DNA of 64,000 nt, taken from Streptomyces noursei ATCC 11455. Its GTDB lineage: Bacteria > Actinomycetota > Actinomycetes > Streptomycetales > Streptomycetaceae. Position numbers and translations under genes: made by a program. Below are positions 9,401 to 18,764 of the stretch, piece by piece. How positions within the stretch are numbered: the stretch's first letter is position 1; each line of letters begins with the position of its first letter. A model generated the notes under the pieces. That model made no database searches. It was given only the letters and a program-made list of their open reading frames with translations, and had not been told where the DNA came from. Location: positions 9,486,001 through 9,550,000 of the forward strand of contig NZ_CP011533.1 in the NCBI RefSeq assembly GCF_001704275.1. The letters run 5' to 3'.

Positions 9401-9542
9401 CGGTCCGGGTCTCCTCCAAGACCGCATCGATGAGCTCGGCGGGAAGGTAGCGAATGAGCTCACCCAAGTACCCTGGCACGAAGACGAACTCGGCTCCATT
9501 GCCGGGTGGTTGAGACGCAGTAATGGCACACTGATCCAGCAA
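8619..9542 (-). pseudogene. IS3 orfB transposase, chimeric N-terminus
   Basis: From EANYRVYGARKIW (near 9367) onward this is an IS3-family integrase-core transposase with WVADFTHAKTW, FVVDTFSRRIVGW, HHSDAGSQYTS and a C-terminal WVDWYNHRRLHGEIG, covering the D, D and E segments. The usual N-terminal portion is replaced by unrelated residues read from the antisense of the neighbouring fragment, and no orfA precedes it. A deletion joined the two sequences, so the gene is probably dead. Confidence 0.75.
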
Positions 9543-9638
9543 CGGGACCTCGCACGACAGGACGATCTTGGTCCATCCCCTGCCCTACACGAGGGCCCGT
9601 TTCCTGTCTGGCCAACGCCTTCACAGGGCGGTTCGTGA
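9400..9638 (+). pseudogene. Unrecognised coding fragment
   Basis: The plus-strand frame contains DRIDELGGKVANELTQVPW, then HEDELGSIAGWLRRSNGTL, then LARQDDLGPSPALHEGPFP, and ends at a TGA near 9638. The composition looks like real protein rather than a chance frame, but it starts abruptly at the IS3 remnant. It could be the tail of an accessory-element protein. I do not recognise a family. Confidence 0.35.
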
Positions 9639-9725
9639 GTTTTTGAGTGGTCCTGTCGTCGCCTGATGGTGTGGGTGCGGGCGGATTCCGCTGGTCCGCA
9701 GCCGGTGATCTGCTGGGGTGGCTGG

Positions 9726-10480
9726 GTGAGTGAACGCAAGCCGCACCCGAGCGACTTATCGGACGAGCAGTGGGCTCTGATCGACCCGGTGATCACCGTG
9801 TGGAAGGACCGGCATCGTTCGGTCAGCGGTCACCAGGGCGCCTATGCGATGCGGGAGATCGTGAACGCGATCCTCTACCAGAGCCGGACCGGCTGCCAGT
9901 GGGCCTACCTCCCGCACGACCTGCCGCCGAAGAGCGCGACGTACTACTACTTCGCAGTCTGGCGGGATGACGGAATAGACCAGGTCATCCATGAACTCCT
10001 GCGCTGCCAAGTCCGTGAGCGGGCCCGCCGATTAGAGGACCCGACCCTGGTGGTGCTGGATACCCAAAGTGTCCACGCGGCCGCCGGGGTCCCCGCCTCC
10101 ACGACCGGCAGGGATCCGGCGAAGCGGGCGCCGGGCCGCAAGCGGGGCCCGGCCGTGGATGTGCTCGGCTTGGTCGTCGCTGTCACCGTCCTCGCCGCGA
10201 GCACGCACGACAACGCCGCGGGTCTCGCCCTGCTCGACCAAGTCGCCGAGAGCGCCGGCGGAACCGTCTGCAAGGCGCTGGTCGACCAGGGTTTCAAGAA
10301 CCAGGTCGCCGCCCACGGCACCCGCCTGGGCATCGACGTCGAAACCGTCGAACGCAACCCGCAGGACAAGGGGTTCGTCCCGCAGCCGAAACGGTGGAGA
10401 GTCGAGCAGACCTACGGGACCCTCATACTGCACCGGCGCCTGGTCCGCGACTACGAGCACCGCCCGTCCTCGTCCGCCTC
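9726..10480 (+). pseudogene. IS5-type transposase (IS5-O), C-terminus lost
   Basis: A GTG at 9726 begins SERKPHPSDLSDEQWALI, the classic N-terminus of IS5-type transposases of the DUF4096/DDE kind. It continues with GCQWAYLPHDLPPKSATYYY, VVLDTQSVHAA with the first catalytic Asp, and KALVDQGFKNQ. After HRPSSSASRVYWG near 10480 the sequence changes to fragment IS5-P in the opposite orientation and the remaining C-terminal residues are not IS5-like. It is a truncated gene at a rearrangement junction. Confidence 0.82.
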
Positions 10481-10482
10481 CC

Positions 10483-10683
10483 GTGTCTACTGGGGCCGCA
10501 GCCGAACACCAGGACCTGCACGAGCCTGTCGAAGACGGCACGGTCGCTGATGCGACGGCGATGACACCCCAGAGGATGAGCCGGGTCGAACACGCCGTGC
10601 ACAGGCAGCAGTTCCCGGAATTGGTCCCACAGCGGTTCGATAAGCCATGATGGCAGCGCAGGCACGGAGCCCCCCACGATCAC
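10483..10683 (-). pseudogene. N-terminal fragment of another IS5 transposase (IS5-P)
   Basis: The minus frame from 10683 reads LPSWLIEPLWDQFRELLPV, then HPLGCHRRRISDRAVFDRLV and QVLVFGCG, the characteristic N-terminus of a Streptomyces IS5-family transposase. It stops matching near 10490, where it abuts the truncated IS5-O gene head to head. Only about 63 codons remain. Confidence 0.75.
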
Positions 10684-10788
10684 AGAGTGTAGGAACTCAC
10701 ATGATCGCGCAGCCCCGTGCCTGCACCCGCGTCCGACTCCTCACACACCGCCTATCCGCGCACGCTGTTGACGGCGGCCTCCGTAAGC

Positions 10789-12476
10789 GGCTCTGATCAA
10801 CATTTCGGGATGACCGTGCGTAACTGATCTCCAACCCCCTTGTTGACCAGGTGTGTTAGGAGATCACATAGCCAAGACGCTGCTGCCGCACCTGGCCAGC
10901 GTCGCGATCGAGGACATACGAGCTGATGGTGGATGTATCTGTATCACTGCCTCGGCGGCTGCTCGCTCAGCCCAGTGCCCAGGCTGCGGGACGCACTCAC
11001 AGCGAGTCCACGACCGATATCGTCGGCGGCTCGCTGACGTCGCGATCGGTGGACGGGCGACGACGATACATCTGACGGTTCGCCGGTTCCGGTGCGAGCA
11101 GTCGTCGTGCCCGCGCAGAACCTTCGTCGAGCAGGTCGACGGGCTCACCTTCCGCCACGGCCGCCGCAGCCAACTGCAGCAGGCGATGCTGATATCGATC
11201 GCACGCTGCCTGGCCGGTCGGGCCGGTGCCCGGCTCGCCGCCCTGCTGCACTGCGCGATCAGCCCGAACACCCTACTCAACCGTGTGCGGAGGCTGCCTG
11301 CCGAGCCGCCGGAGCGGAGCCCGCGGGTACTGGGCGTCGACGACTTCGCACTCAAGCGCGGTCACGTCTACGGCACCGTCCTCATCGACATCGAGACCGG
11401 CCGCGTCGTCGACGTCCTGCCCGACCGCACCGCCGAGACCTTCACCGCCTGGCTCGAAGAACATCCCGGCGCCGAGATCGTGTGCCGTGACCGCGCGAGC
11501 GCGTACGCGGAGGCGATCCGCACGGCCGCGCCGGATGCGGTCCAGATCGCAGATCGCTTTCACCTCTGGCAGAACCTGTGCAAGGCGGTTGAGAAGTGCG
11601 TCGTCGCCCACCGCTCCTGCCTCACTCCGGCCGAGGAGGCGAACCAGGACGCCCTGGTGGAACGGCCTGCCGAGCCGCCGGCGATCGAGGGCAAGCGGGC
11701 CGCGAACACACGCCGCAACTTCGCGGCGGTGCACGAGATGTACGACAAGGGCGTCGCCATCGAGGTGATCGCCAAGTCCCTGCGGATGGACCGCAAGACA
11801 GTCCGCAAGTACGCCCACGCGACAGTCGTCGAGGACCTGCTCTCGCCGCCGCGGCAGAGCCGACGGATGCTGCAGCCCTGGGCCGAGTACCTCAATATGC
11901 GCTGGCAGGAGGGGTGCACTGACAGCGGGCGCCTGTTCCGCGAGATTCAGGAACGCGGCTACCGCGGCAGCAGCCGCAGTGTCCGGCGCTGGCTCGAGCC
12001 GTTGCGCTCCGCCGAGTCGCCGACCCCGAAGAGGTCGGAGGCGCCCACGGTCCGGCAGGTCACCGGCTGGCTCACCTGTCACCCCGACAACCTCAGCTCC
12101 GGTCAGCAGCTCCGCCTCAAGCGCATCCTGGCCGATTGCCCTGAACTCGCCGATCTACGACGGCACATCGCGGCGTTCGCCGCGATGATGAAGAACCTCG
12201 ACGGCCGTCTGCTGCCCCGCTGGATGAAGGCGGCCCAGGGCAGCGAGCTGCCACCCCTGCGCGGTTTCGCCCGCAACCTCAGCAAGGACCTCGACGCCGT
12301 CACCGCCGGCCTCACCCAGCCCTACTCCAGCGGCATGGTCGAGGGCCACGTGAACCGGGTGAAATACCTCAAACGTCAAGGGTATGGACGGGCCAACTTC
12401 GATCTCCTGCGGCGCCGTATTTTGCTCACACCGTGAGCCGATCACGCACGGTCATCCCGAAATGTTGATCAGAGCC
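10789..12476 (+). mobile_element. ISL3 element, complete
   Basis: The 1688-bp element has near-perfect inverted ends beginning GGCTCTGATCAACATTTCGG. It is flanked by the 8-bp duplication CCGTAAGC at 10781-10788 and 12477-12484, the length expected for ISL3. Confidence 0.96.
10853..12436 (+). CDS. ISL3 transposase
   Basis: This is a complete ISL3-family transposase of 527 residues. An N-terminal zinc finger (CPGCGTHSQRVHDRY, with partner cysteines in RCEQSSCPRRTF) is followed by the catalytic domain with LGVDDFALKRGHVYG and ADRFHLWQNL. A helix-turn-helix-like stretch (AIEVIAKSLRMDRKTVRKY) lies in the middle. The C-terminal MVEGHVNRVKYLKRQGYGRA is the family's signature end. GTG at 10853 is taken as the start, and the reading frame is undamaged. 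Confidence 0.92.
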   Translation: MLGDHIAKTLLPHLASVAIEDIRADGGCICITASAAARSAQCPGCGTHSQRVHDRYRRRLADVAIGGRATTIHLTVRRFRCEQSSCPRRTFVEQVDGLTFRHGRRSQLQQAMLISIARCLAGRAGARLAALLHCAISPNTLLNRVRRLPAEPPERSPRVLGVDDFALKRGHVYGTVLIDIETGRVVDVLPDRTAETFTAWLEEHPGAEIVCRDRASAYAEAIRTAAPDAVQIADRFHLWQNLCKAVEKCVVAHRSCLTPAEEANQDALVERPAEPPAIEGKRAANTRRNFAAVHEMYDKGVAIEVIAKSLRMDRKTVRKYAHATVVEDLLSPPRQSRRMLQPWAEYLNMRWQEGCTDSGRLFREIQERGYRGSSRSVRRWLEPLRSAESPTPKRSEAPTVRQVTGWLTCHPDNLSSGQQLRLKRILADCPELADLRRHIAAFAAMMKNLDGRLLPRWMKAAQGSELPPLRGFARNLSKDLDAVTAGLTQPYSSGMVEGHVNRVKYLKRQGYGRANFDLLRRRILLTP

Positions 12477-12906
12477 CCGTAAGCTCCCCGGTGGCGGCCA
12501 TATACGGCGCAATTTGTGGCCACGGGTTTCCCCGAGTACGGCCAGATTTCTCCCCGCTCGCCCCGAGTAGTCCCGCTCGGCGACGCTGGAGCGGGTGAAG
12601 AACAGCAGGGAGATCATGGAGATCCTTGAGGCATACGACCTCACAGGCAGTTACCGCGTCGCGGCCGAGCTGGCCGGGTGCGACCACCACACGGTGGCCC
12701 GTTATGTGAAGATGCGGGCGGCCGGCCAGCAGCCCGACAAGCGCCGGCAGCGGGCCCGGCAGATCGACGACTATCTGCCGAAGATCGAGGAACTGGTGGT
12801 TCTCGGCGTCGCTCGAATCCTGACCCTCTGACGGCGTATCAAATCTGACCCACTTGGTGATCTTCATCTGACCCTGGCCTTGGTGATCAAGGTCAGGAGG
12901 GAAGAG

Positions 12907-14154
12907 GTGATCCACGTGGAGGACTGGGCAGAGATCCGCCGACTGCACCGGGCCGAGCAGATGCCGATCCGGGCGATCGCCCGGCACCTGGGCATCTCGA
13001 AGAACACGGTGAAACGCGCGCTGGCGCACGACCGGCCGCCGAAGTACGAGCGTCCGGCGAAGGGCTCGGCGGTGGACGCGGTCGAGGTGCAGATCCGTGA
13101 GCTTTTGCGGGAGACGCCGACGATGCCTGCCACCGTGATCGCGGAGCGGATCGGTTGGCAGCGCGGGATGACCATCCTCAGGGAACGGGTGCGCGAGCTG
13201 CGGCCGGCGTATCTGCCGGTGGACCCGGTCTCGCGGACTACGTATCGGCCGGGCGAGCTGGCCCAGTGTGACCTGTGGTTTCCCGAGGCCGACATCCCGC
13301 TGGGCTATGGGCAGACAGGACGGCCGCCGGTTTTGGTGATGGTGTCCGGCTACTCGCGGATCATCGCCGCGAGGATGCTGCCCTCGCGCCGGAGTGGGGA
13401 CCTGATCGACGGGCACTGGCGGCTGCTGACCGCCTGGGGAGCCGTCCCCAGGATGCTCGTCTGGGACAACGAGGCCGGCGTCGGCAAGGGCCGGGTCACC
13501 TCCGAGTTCGCCGCGTTCGCGGGCCTGCTGGCCACCAAGATCTACCTGTGTCGGCCCCGGGATCCAGAAGCGAAAGGGCTGGTCGAGCGGGCCAACGGCT
13601 ATCTGGAGACCTCCTTCCTGCCGGGCCGTCACTTCACCGGCCCCGACGACTTCAACACACAGCTGGACGCCTGGCTGAAGGTCGCCAACCGGCGCGTCCA
13701 CCGCACTTTGCAGGCCCGCCCGAGCGACCGGTGGGAGGCGGACCGGGCCGGGATGCTCGCACTGCCACCCGTTGACCCGCCGTCCTGGTGGCGGTTCCAG
13801 ATCCGCCTGGGACGCGATCATTACGTCCGCGTCGACACCTGCGACTACTCCGTCGACCCCGCGGCGATCGGCCGGATGGTGACCGTGCTCTGCGACAACG
13901 ACGAGGTCATCGTCCTGGCCCAGGGCGGCGAGATCGTGGCCCGGCATCCCCGCTGCTGGGCCCGCCACCAGACCCTCACCGACCCGCATCACGCCGCCGC
14001 CGGCGACGTGATGCGCCGCGAAGTACATCGACGGCACGGTGCTGCCTGCGCGGCAGCGGCCCCGGACGTGGTCGAGGTCGAACAGCGCGAGCTGGGCACC
14101 TATGACCGGCTCTTCACCGTCATCGACGGCGGCAACAACCAGGAGGCCGGCTGA
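12907..14154 (+). CDS. istA: IS21 transposase IstA (inner element)
   Basis: This IstA of about 415 residues begins at GTG 12907, preceded by AGGAGGGAAGAG; an in-frame TTG at 12880 is an alternative. The N-terminus has a helix-turn-helix (IRAIARHLGISKNTVKRAL). The catalytic core includes AQCDLWFPEADIPLG, LVWDNEAGVGKGRV and DPEAKGLVERANGYLE. The stop overlaps the istB start as TGATG, which couples translation of the two. No damage is visible. Confidence 0.92.
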   Translation: MIHVEDWAEIRRLHRAEQMPIRAIARHLGISKNTVKRALAHDRPPKYERPAKGSAVDAVEVQIRELLRETPTMPATVIAERIGWQRGMTILRERVRELRPAYLPVDPVSRTTYRPGELAQCDLWFPEADIPLGYGQTGRPPVLVMVSGYSRIIAARMLPSRRSGDLIDGHWRLLTAWGAVPRMLVWDNEAGVGKGRVTSEFAAFAGLLATKIYLCRPRDPEAKGLVERANGYLETSFLPGRHFTGPDDFNTQLDAWLKVANRRVHRTLQARPSDRWEADRAGMLALPPVDPPSWWRFQIRLGRDHYVRVDTCDYSVDPAAIGRMVTVLCDNDEVIVLAQGGEIVARHPRCWARHQTLTDPHHAAAGDVMRREVHRRHGAACAAAAPDVVEVEQRELGTYDRLFTVIDGGNNQEAG

Positions 14155-14981
14155 TGCCCGCCCGCGCCGCCACCGACGACGCCGCCCCCGCCACAAGTCG
14201 CCGAACCGGTCAGCAGACCGCGGCTGACCTGGCCTTCCTGGCCAGGGCGATGAAGGCCCCGGCACTGCTGGACGCCGCCGAACGGCTCGCCGAGCGGGCC
14301 CGCAAGGAGTCCTGGACGCATGCCGAATACCTCGTCGCCTGCCTCCAGCGGGAGGTCAGTGCCCGCGAGTCCCACGGCGGCGAGGCCCGCGTCCGCGCGG
14401 CCCGCTTCCCGGCGATCAAGACGGTCGAGGAGCTGGACGTCACCCATCTGCGCGGCATGACGCGCCAACAGCTCGCGCATCTGGGCACGTTGGACTTCAT
14501 CACCGGAAAGGAGAACGCCGTTTTCCTGGGCCCGCCGGGCACCGGGAAGACACACCTGGCCATCGGTCTGGGAGTGCGGGCCTGCCAGGCCGGCCACCGG
14601 GTCGCCTTCGCCACCGCGTCCGAATGGGTCGACCGCCTGGCCGCCGCCCACCAGGCCGGACGCCTCCAGGTCGAGCTCACCAAGCTCGGCCGCTACCCAC
14701 TGATCGTGATCGATGAAGTGGGCTACATCCCCTTCGAAGCCGAGGCGGCGAACCTGTTCTTCCAGCTGATCTCGAACAGATACGAACGCGCCTCGGTGAT
14801 CGTGACCAGCAACAAGCCCTTCGGGCGCTGGGGAGAGGTCTTCGGCGACGAGACCGTCGCGGCCGCGATGATCGACCGCCTCGTCCACCACGCCGAGGTC
14901 CACTCATTCAAGGGCGACTCGTATCGCATGAAGGGACGCGAACTCGGACGCATCCCGCACGACACCACCGACAACGACTGA
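14154..14981 (+). CDS. istB: IS21 helper ATPase IstB (inner element)
   Basis: This is an AAA+ ATPase of 275 residues that assembles on DNA and directs IstA to the target. Walker A is GPPGTGKTH (near residue 124) and Walker B is LIVIDEVGYIPF. The sensor stretch SVIVTSNKPFGRWGEVF is also clear. It overlaps the end of istA by three bases and would be made with it. Confidence 0.94.
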   Translation: MPARAATDDAAPATSRRTGQQTAADLAFLARAMKAPALLDAAERLAERARKESWTHAEYLVACLQREVSARESHGGEARVRAARFPAIKTVEELDVTHLRGMTRQQLAHLGTLDFITGKENAVFLGPPGTGKTHLAIGLGVRACQAGHRVAFATASEWVDRLAAAHQAGRLQVELTKLGRYPLIVIDEVGYIPFEAEAANLFFQLISNRYERASVIVTSNKPFGRWGEVFGDETVAAAMIDRLVHHAEVHSFKGDSYRMKGRELGRIPHDTTDND

Positions 14982-16391
14982 GCAACCGCAGCAGACACCA
15001 CCTGGGTCAGGATTCAACCGACCAAAGTGGGTCAGAGTTCAGCCGCCGCCGACAGTGGTCCGCTCGCAGGGCAAGATCCGCGCGGACGTGGTCCACAAGA
15101 GGATCGCCGCGATGGGCTTCACCGGCGGGGAACGCACCACCCGCCGCACCGTTGCCGAGGCAAAAGCCCAGTTCAGGACAGGTCGGCGGCGGGTCTATCG
15201 GCCGTGGGTGACCGAGCCGGGGCTCTGGCTTCAGTACGACTTCGGCGACGGCCCGGTGGTCAAGGGCCGCAAGACCACGCTGTTCTGCGCATGGCTGGCC
15301 TGGTCGCGTTTCCGCGTCGTCATTCCGATCTGGGACAAGACGCTGCCAACGATCACCGCGTGTCTGGACACCACTTTCCGCAGGATCGGCGGCATCCCGG
15401 CCTACGTCCTGACGGACAACGAGAAGACGGTCACCACCGACCACGTCGCCGGGATCGCGGTCCGCAACTCAGAAGTCGTCGAGGTCGCCCGGCACTACGG
15501 CACGACGATCCGTACCTGTCTGCCGGCGGACCCGGAAACGAAGGGCGGTTCGGAGTCCACGGTGAAGATCGCGAATGCCGATCTGGTGCCCAGGGACGTC
15601 AATCTGCGCGAGCAGTACAAGACCTTCGGCGAGCTTGAGGCCGCCTGCCGACAGTTCTGCGAAGAGGTCAACTCCCGCACACACAAGGTGACTCGGCGCA
15701 AGCCGGTCGAGCGGCTCGCAGAAGAGCAGCATCGACTGCACCCGCTGCCGCGGCGGCCGTTCACCGCGGCGTTCGGCACCACCCGGCGGGTCTCCTGGGA
15801 GTCGACGATCTCGGTCGACGCGGTCCGCTACTCGGTCCCGCACGAGCTGATCGACACCCGGGTCTGGGCCCGTTTCCACGGGGACGAGCTGATCGTCACC
15901 GCCGTCGACGAGACGGGCTCGGCCCTTGAGGTCGCCCGCCATCCGCGCGGCGAGCCTGGCTCGCCGGTCCTGGAGGATGCCCACTATCCGCCGCGCGAGG
16001 ACAAGGAAGCCGACCGCACTCCGAGGGCGACCTCCGCCGAGGAGGCTGCGTTTCTCCAGCTCGGCCCGGGTGCTGCGAGCTGGCTGATCGAGGCCGGGGC
16101 GGCCGGGGTTCGCCGGATCAAGGCGAAGATGGCCGAGGCCGTTGCCCTCTCGAAGCTCTACTCGATAGCGGAAGTTGACCGCGCGCTCGGCACCGCCGCG
16201 GTCACCGCCCGCTTCGCGGACAAGGACCTCATGTCGATCCTCGACTACCAGGCCGTCCACGGCCTGGCCGAGCCGGTCCGTCGCAGCGAGGCCCACTCGC
16301 TGCAGCCCGGCACCTCCGCCTGGTCCGCCCTCGGCGCCGCCGCCCCGAGCACTGCTGATCTTTCCGAGTACGACGAAAGCGACCACTTCTG

Positions 16392-17183
16392 ATGGCCACC
16401 CCTCTTCGCACCGTTCCCGGCACGAACGGCGACCCGCTCGCCGAGGCCATCGAGCTGACCAAGCGACTCAAACTCCCGCACATCCGGCGGTCGTTGACCG
16501 ACATCATCCCCACCGCGAAGGCCCAACGCTGGGATCCCGCCGAGGTCGTCCGCGTCCTGCTGGCCGAGGAAGCCGCCGGACGCGACCGGGCCAATCTCCA
16601 CACCCGGCGCAAGCGGGCCGGGTTCCCCACCGGGAAGACCTTCGGGGACTGGCACGAGTCCAAGTCCTCCATACCCAGGACCACGCAGGACGCCCTGAAG
16701 AGCCTGGAATGGGTCGGCCGCCGGGAGAATTTTTGTATCTGTGGACCGTCGGGGACGGGAAAGTCACACTTCACTGAGGCGCTCGGGCAGACCGCGGTCG
16801 AGGCCGGCCTGACCGTCGCCTGGTTCACCATCGAGGACCTGGGCGCCCTGGTCCGCCGGCACCGCGCGGACGACTCCATCGCCCGGGCGCTGGCGAAGAT
16901 TGTCCGCTCGGACCTGATCATCGTCGATGACATCGGGCTGCTGCCCGTCTCCGAGGACGCCGCCGAGGGCTTCTACCGCCTGGTGGATGCCGCATATGAA
17001 CGGCGCTCGATCGCAGTTTCGAGCAATCTCCACCCGTCTGGATTCGACGAGATCATGCCCAAGACCTTGGCCACCGCGACCGTCGACCGGCTCCTCCATC
17101 ACGCTCACGTCACGGTCACTCAGGGTGATTCGTTCAGGTTCACCGAGGCCACCACCGGAAAGGGAGTGAAGCCCTTCAGCTGA
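16392..17183 (+). CDS. istB: IS21 helper ATPase IstB (outer element)
   Basis: This is a complete IstB of 263 residues from a different IS21 lineage than the inner copy. Walker A is GPSGTGKSH and Walker B is LIIVDDIGLLPV; SIAVSSNLHPSGFDEIM is the sensor stretch. The start overlaps the istA stop as TGATG. The ATPase is intact but its partner IstA is interrupted, so any activity would need an IstA supplied elsewhere. Confidence 0.92.
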   Translation: MATPLRTVPGTNGDPLAEAIELTKRLKLPHIRRSLTDIIPTAKAQRWDPAEVVRVLLAEEAAGRDRANLHTRRKRAGFPTGKTFGDWHESKSSIPRTTQDALKSLEWVGRRENFCICGPSGTGKSHFTEALGQTAVEAGLTVAWFTIEDLGALVRRHRADDSIARALAKIVRSDLIIVDDIGLLPVSEDAAEGFYRLVDAAYERRSIAVSSNLHPSGFDEIMPKTLATATVDRLLHHAHVTVTQGDSFRFTEATTGKGVKPFS

Positions 17184-17370
17184 TCCACACCGACCCAGGG
17201 CGGGGAGAACATCTGGCCGCGAGTGGGGCGACAATGCCTTCCACCAGCAGGGATGTCTCAAGGCCGCCAATGGGGACGACCAAGAGGCCGTTGACACGCT
17301 GTTAACTACGCGGCGTTGGACCCGAGCCGCATAGACGTGTTCAAACTCCCGGGTCAAGGCCCGTTTGCGG

Positions 17371-17490
17371 CGTGCCCTTATGCACGCCCAAGTCCCGCGC
17401 CACCTCTGCGGCCGGCTTCCCGGTCTCCAGCACGATCCGTACTGCACCCTCACCAAACGGTGCGTCATACGACCGTCGCTTCCCACCCAT
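17371..17490 (-). pseudogene. IS3 orfA N-terminal fragment
   Basis: About 40 codons beginning MGGKRRSYDAPFGEGAVRIV match the start of an IS3-type orfA (HTH_Tnp_1). The match ends after RDLGVHKG. It is one of several scraps between the outer IS21 and the XRE/ImmA genes. Confidence 0.65.
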
Positions 17491-17507
17491 GTCCCTCAAC
17501 TTCCCCT

Positions 17508-17745
17508 TCAGCCAGGCCTCCACGCTATGAGGGGAAGGCCGGTGGTCGGGGGTGCGGGCAGGTGGCTCTTGTGGCCTCCTGCCCTGGCGGCACCGCGCAG
17601 GCTCTTCCCGTCGACCGCCAGGCCGTGCAGCCAGCCCCAGCGGGGCTGTGTCGGTCCGCGAGTCAACGGCCGATCGCCCGATCCATGCATCGCCGTCGAT
17701 TCTGGTCAGCAGCCGCCGGACCGTTCGGCGGGGCGTCGGCGTTGA
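17508..17745 (-). pseudogene. ISAs1-type transposase fragment
   Basis: Two minus frames together give TVRRLLTRIDGDAWIGR and LAVDGKSLRGAARAGGHKSH, the signature middle segment of ISAs1/DDE_Tnp_1-associated transposases. At least one frameshift separates the two pieces and both ends are missing. Confidence 0.65.
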
Positions 17746-17772
17746 CGGGCACCCCGTCAACGGCCAGCTCCT

Positions 17773-18081
17773 TCACGAGCGGGTAGACCCTTTCCCCGGC
17801 AGATGCGCCTGCGACAGATAGGCCGCAGCCCGGCGCAGGACCTCGTTCTCCTGCTCCAGCAGCTTGATCCGCCGACGTGCTTCCCGCAGTTCCGCGCTCT
17901 CCTGGCTGGAGGTTCCGGGCTTGGTCCCGTCATCGGTGTCCGCCCGACGCATCCATTTCCACAACGTCATCGGGTGGACTCCGAAGTCGGTGGCCACCTG
18001 CTCCACCGTCACACCCGGGCCGCGGTTCCTCGCGACCCGCACGACGTCCTGGCGGAACTCTTCCGGGTAGGGCTTGGGCAC
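17773..18081 (-). pseudogene. IS3 orfA with beginning of orfB
   Basis: From GTG 18081 the frame reads PKPYPEEFRQDVVRVARNRG and continues as a complete IS3 orfA with a helix-turn-helix (VEQVATDFGVHPMTLWKWMR) and a leucine-zipper-like tail (RRIKLLEQENEVLRRAAAYL). The start of orfB (VYPLVKELAVDGVPVN) follows in another frame near 17730-17795 and then ends at the ISAs1 fragment. The element is therefore cut and cannot move by itself. Confidence 0.75.
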
Positions 18082-18184
18082 AGCGACATCCTTCCCGCCC
18101 GCCCCACAGGGCAAGCCACTTTGGATGTCACCCGATCGTGCATCAGACCCTCAAGGGAAATGAGCTTGTGGGTAACCTTCCTGG

Positions 18185-18619
18185 TTAGAATCCGACGAAG
18201 TCGGTGCCTAGCCAGCGTTGTTCGTCGTGTTGTTCGGCTAGTAGGCGTGCGCGGAAGATGCGGGGTGTGGTTCCTAGTTCGCGTGCGACTGCGGTGGGGC
18301 GGAGTCCGGATTCGCGGGCGGCGGCTAGTTGGACGGCGCTGATGAGTTTGCGGGCGGCCCACATTTCTGCTGCGCGTTCTTGGGTGATGGATGCGATGGT
18401 TGTGACGCTGTCGTCTGCGTATGCGCATCGTTGGTGTTTGAGTGAGATGTGTGCTAGCTCGTGTGTGAGTGCGCAGCGTTTTTGGATGGGGTTGAGGCCG
18501 ACGCTGCAATAGACCTTTCCGTGTTCCGCGTCCCAGGCGGCAAGGACGTCTTGGAGGGCTAGGTAGTGGATGGGGATGGAGAGTTTCTCCAGTTCCGCTT
18601 CAGGGTCAAACGTGGACAC
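18185..18619 (-). CDS. ImmA/IrrE-type metalloprotease
   Basis: The protein has 144 residues, starting at GTG 18619 with GGAGGACAGGAG just upstream. It carries the zinc-protease motif HELAH in CALTHELAHISLKHQRC, placing it in the ImmA/IrrE family (peptidase M78), whose members cleave or inactivate XRE-type repressors. A C-terminal segment (AARESGLRPTAVARELGTTP) looks like a helix-turn-helix. It lies downstream of an XRE gene on the same strand, the usual family arrangement. A paralogue is at 50544-51272. The target is inferred, not shown. Confidence 0.85.
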   Translation of the reverse strand: MSTFDPEAELEKLSIPIHYLALQDVLAAWDAEHGKVYCSVGLNPIQKRCALTHELAHISLKHQRCAYADDSVTTIASITQERAAEMWAARKLISAVQLAAARESGLRPTAVARELGTTPRIFRARLLAEQHDEQRWLGTDFVGF

Positions 18620-18764
18620 GTTGGGCTCCTGTCCTCCGTCAGGGTGGCTTTTTGAGGTATGCGTGTTACGGGATGAGGAAAAACCTTCTGGCCGGTGGAG
18701 AACAGGGGGCTCGCGGTGCGTTTCATGCTTTTTCACCGAGATTGACCAACCCCGAGATCCGGTT

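Larger units (their letters stand above)
12801..15054 (+). mobile_element. Inner IS21 element, complete
   Basis: The 2254-bp element is flanked by GTGGT at 12796-12800 and 15055-15059. Its ends are related in inverted orientation (TCTCGGCGTCG on the left, TGTCGGCGGCG as the inverse of the right), and each carries an internal TGACCCACTTGG-like subterminal repeat. It contains intact istA and istB. A related left end survives alone near 51682-51770. Confidence 0.88.
12595..16392 (+). pseudogene. istA: Outer istA, interrupted by the inner IS21
   Basis: The first 68 codons (GTG at 12595, KNSREIMEILEAYDLTGSY) encode the N-terminal helix-turn-helix of an IS21 transposase. The gene resumes at 15055 with VRSQGKIRADVVHKRIAAMG and runs through the DDE domain (LQYDFGDGPVVKGRKTTLF, YVLTDNEKTV, PADPETKGGSESTVK) to the stop before istB. 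Removing 12801-15054 and one GTGGT copy restores the frame (EELV-VRSQG). Without excision it cannot produce the full protein. Confidence 0.9.
10766..17296 (+). mobile_element. Outer IS21 element, containing ISL3 and a second IS21
   Basis: The left end TGTTGACGG at 10766 and right end CCGTTGACA at 17296 form the TGT...ACA ends usual for IS21. Further inward the ends share a GGCGGCC and a CGGCCAGAT block in inverted orientation. An ISL3 (10789-12476) sits 23 bp inside the left end and an IS21 (12801-15054) interrupts istA. No clear flanking duplication was found for the outer element. Confidence 0.75.

Noticed and set aside
12469..14265. A 598-codon minus-strand frame
   Set aside because: It is antisense to the inner istA and extends across IS boundaries.
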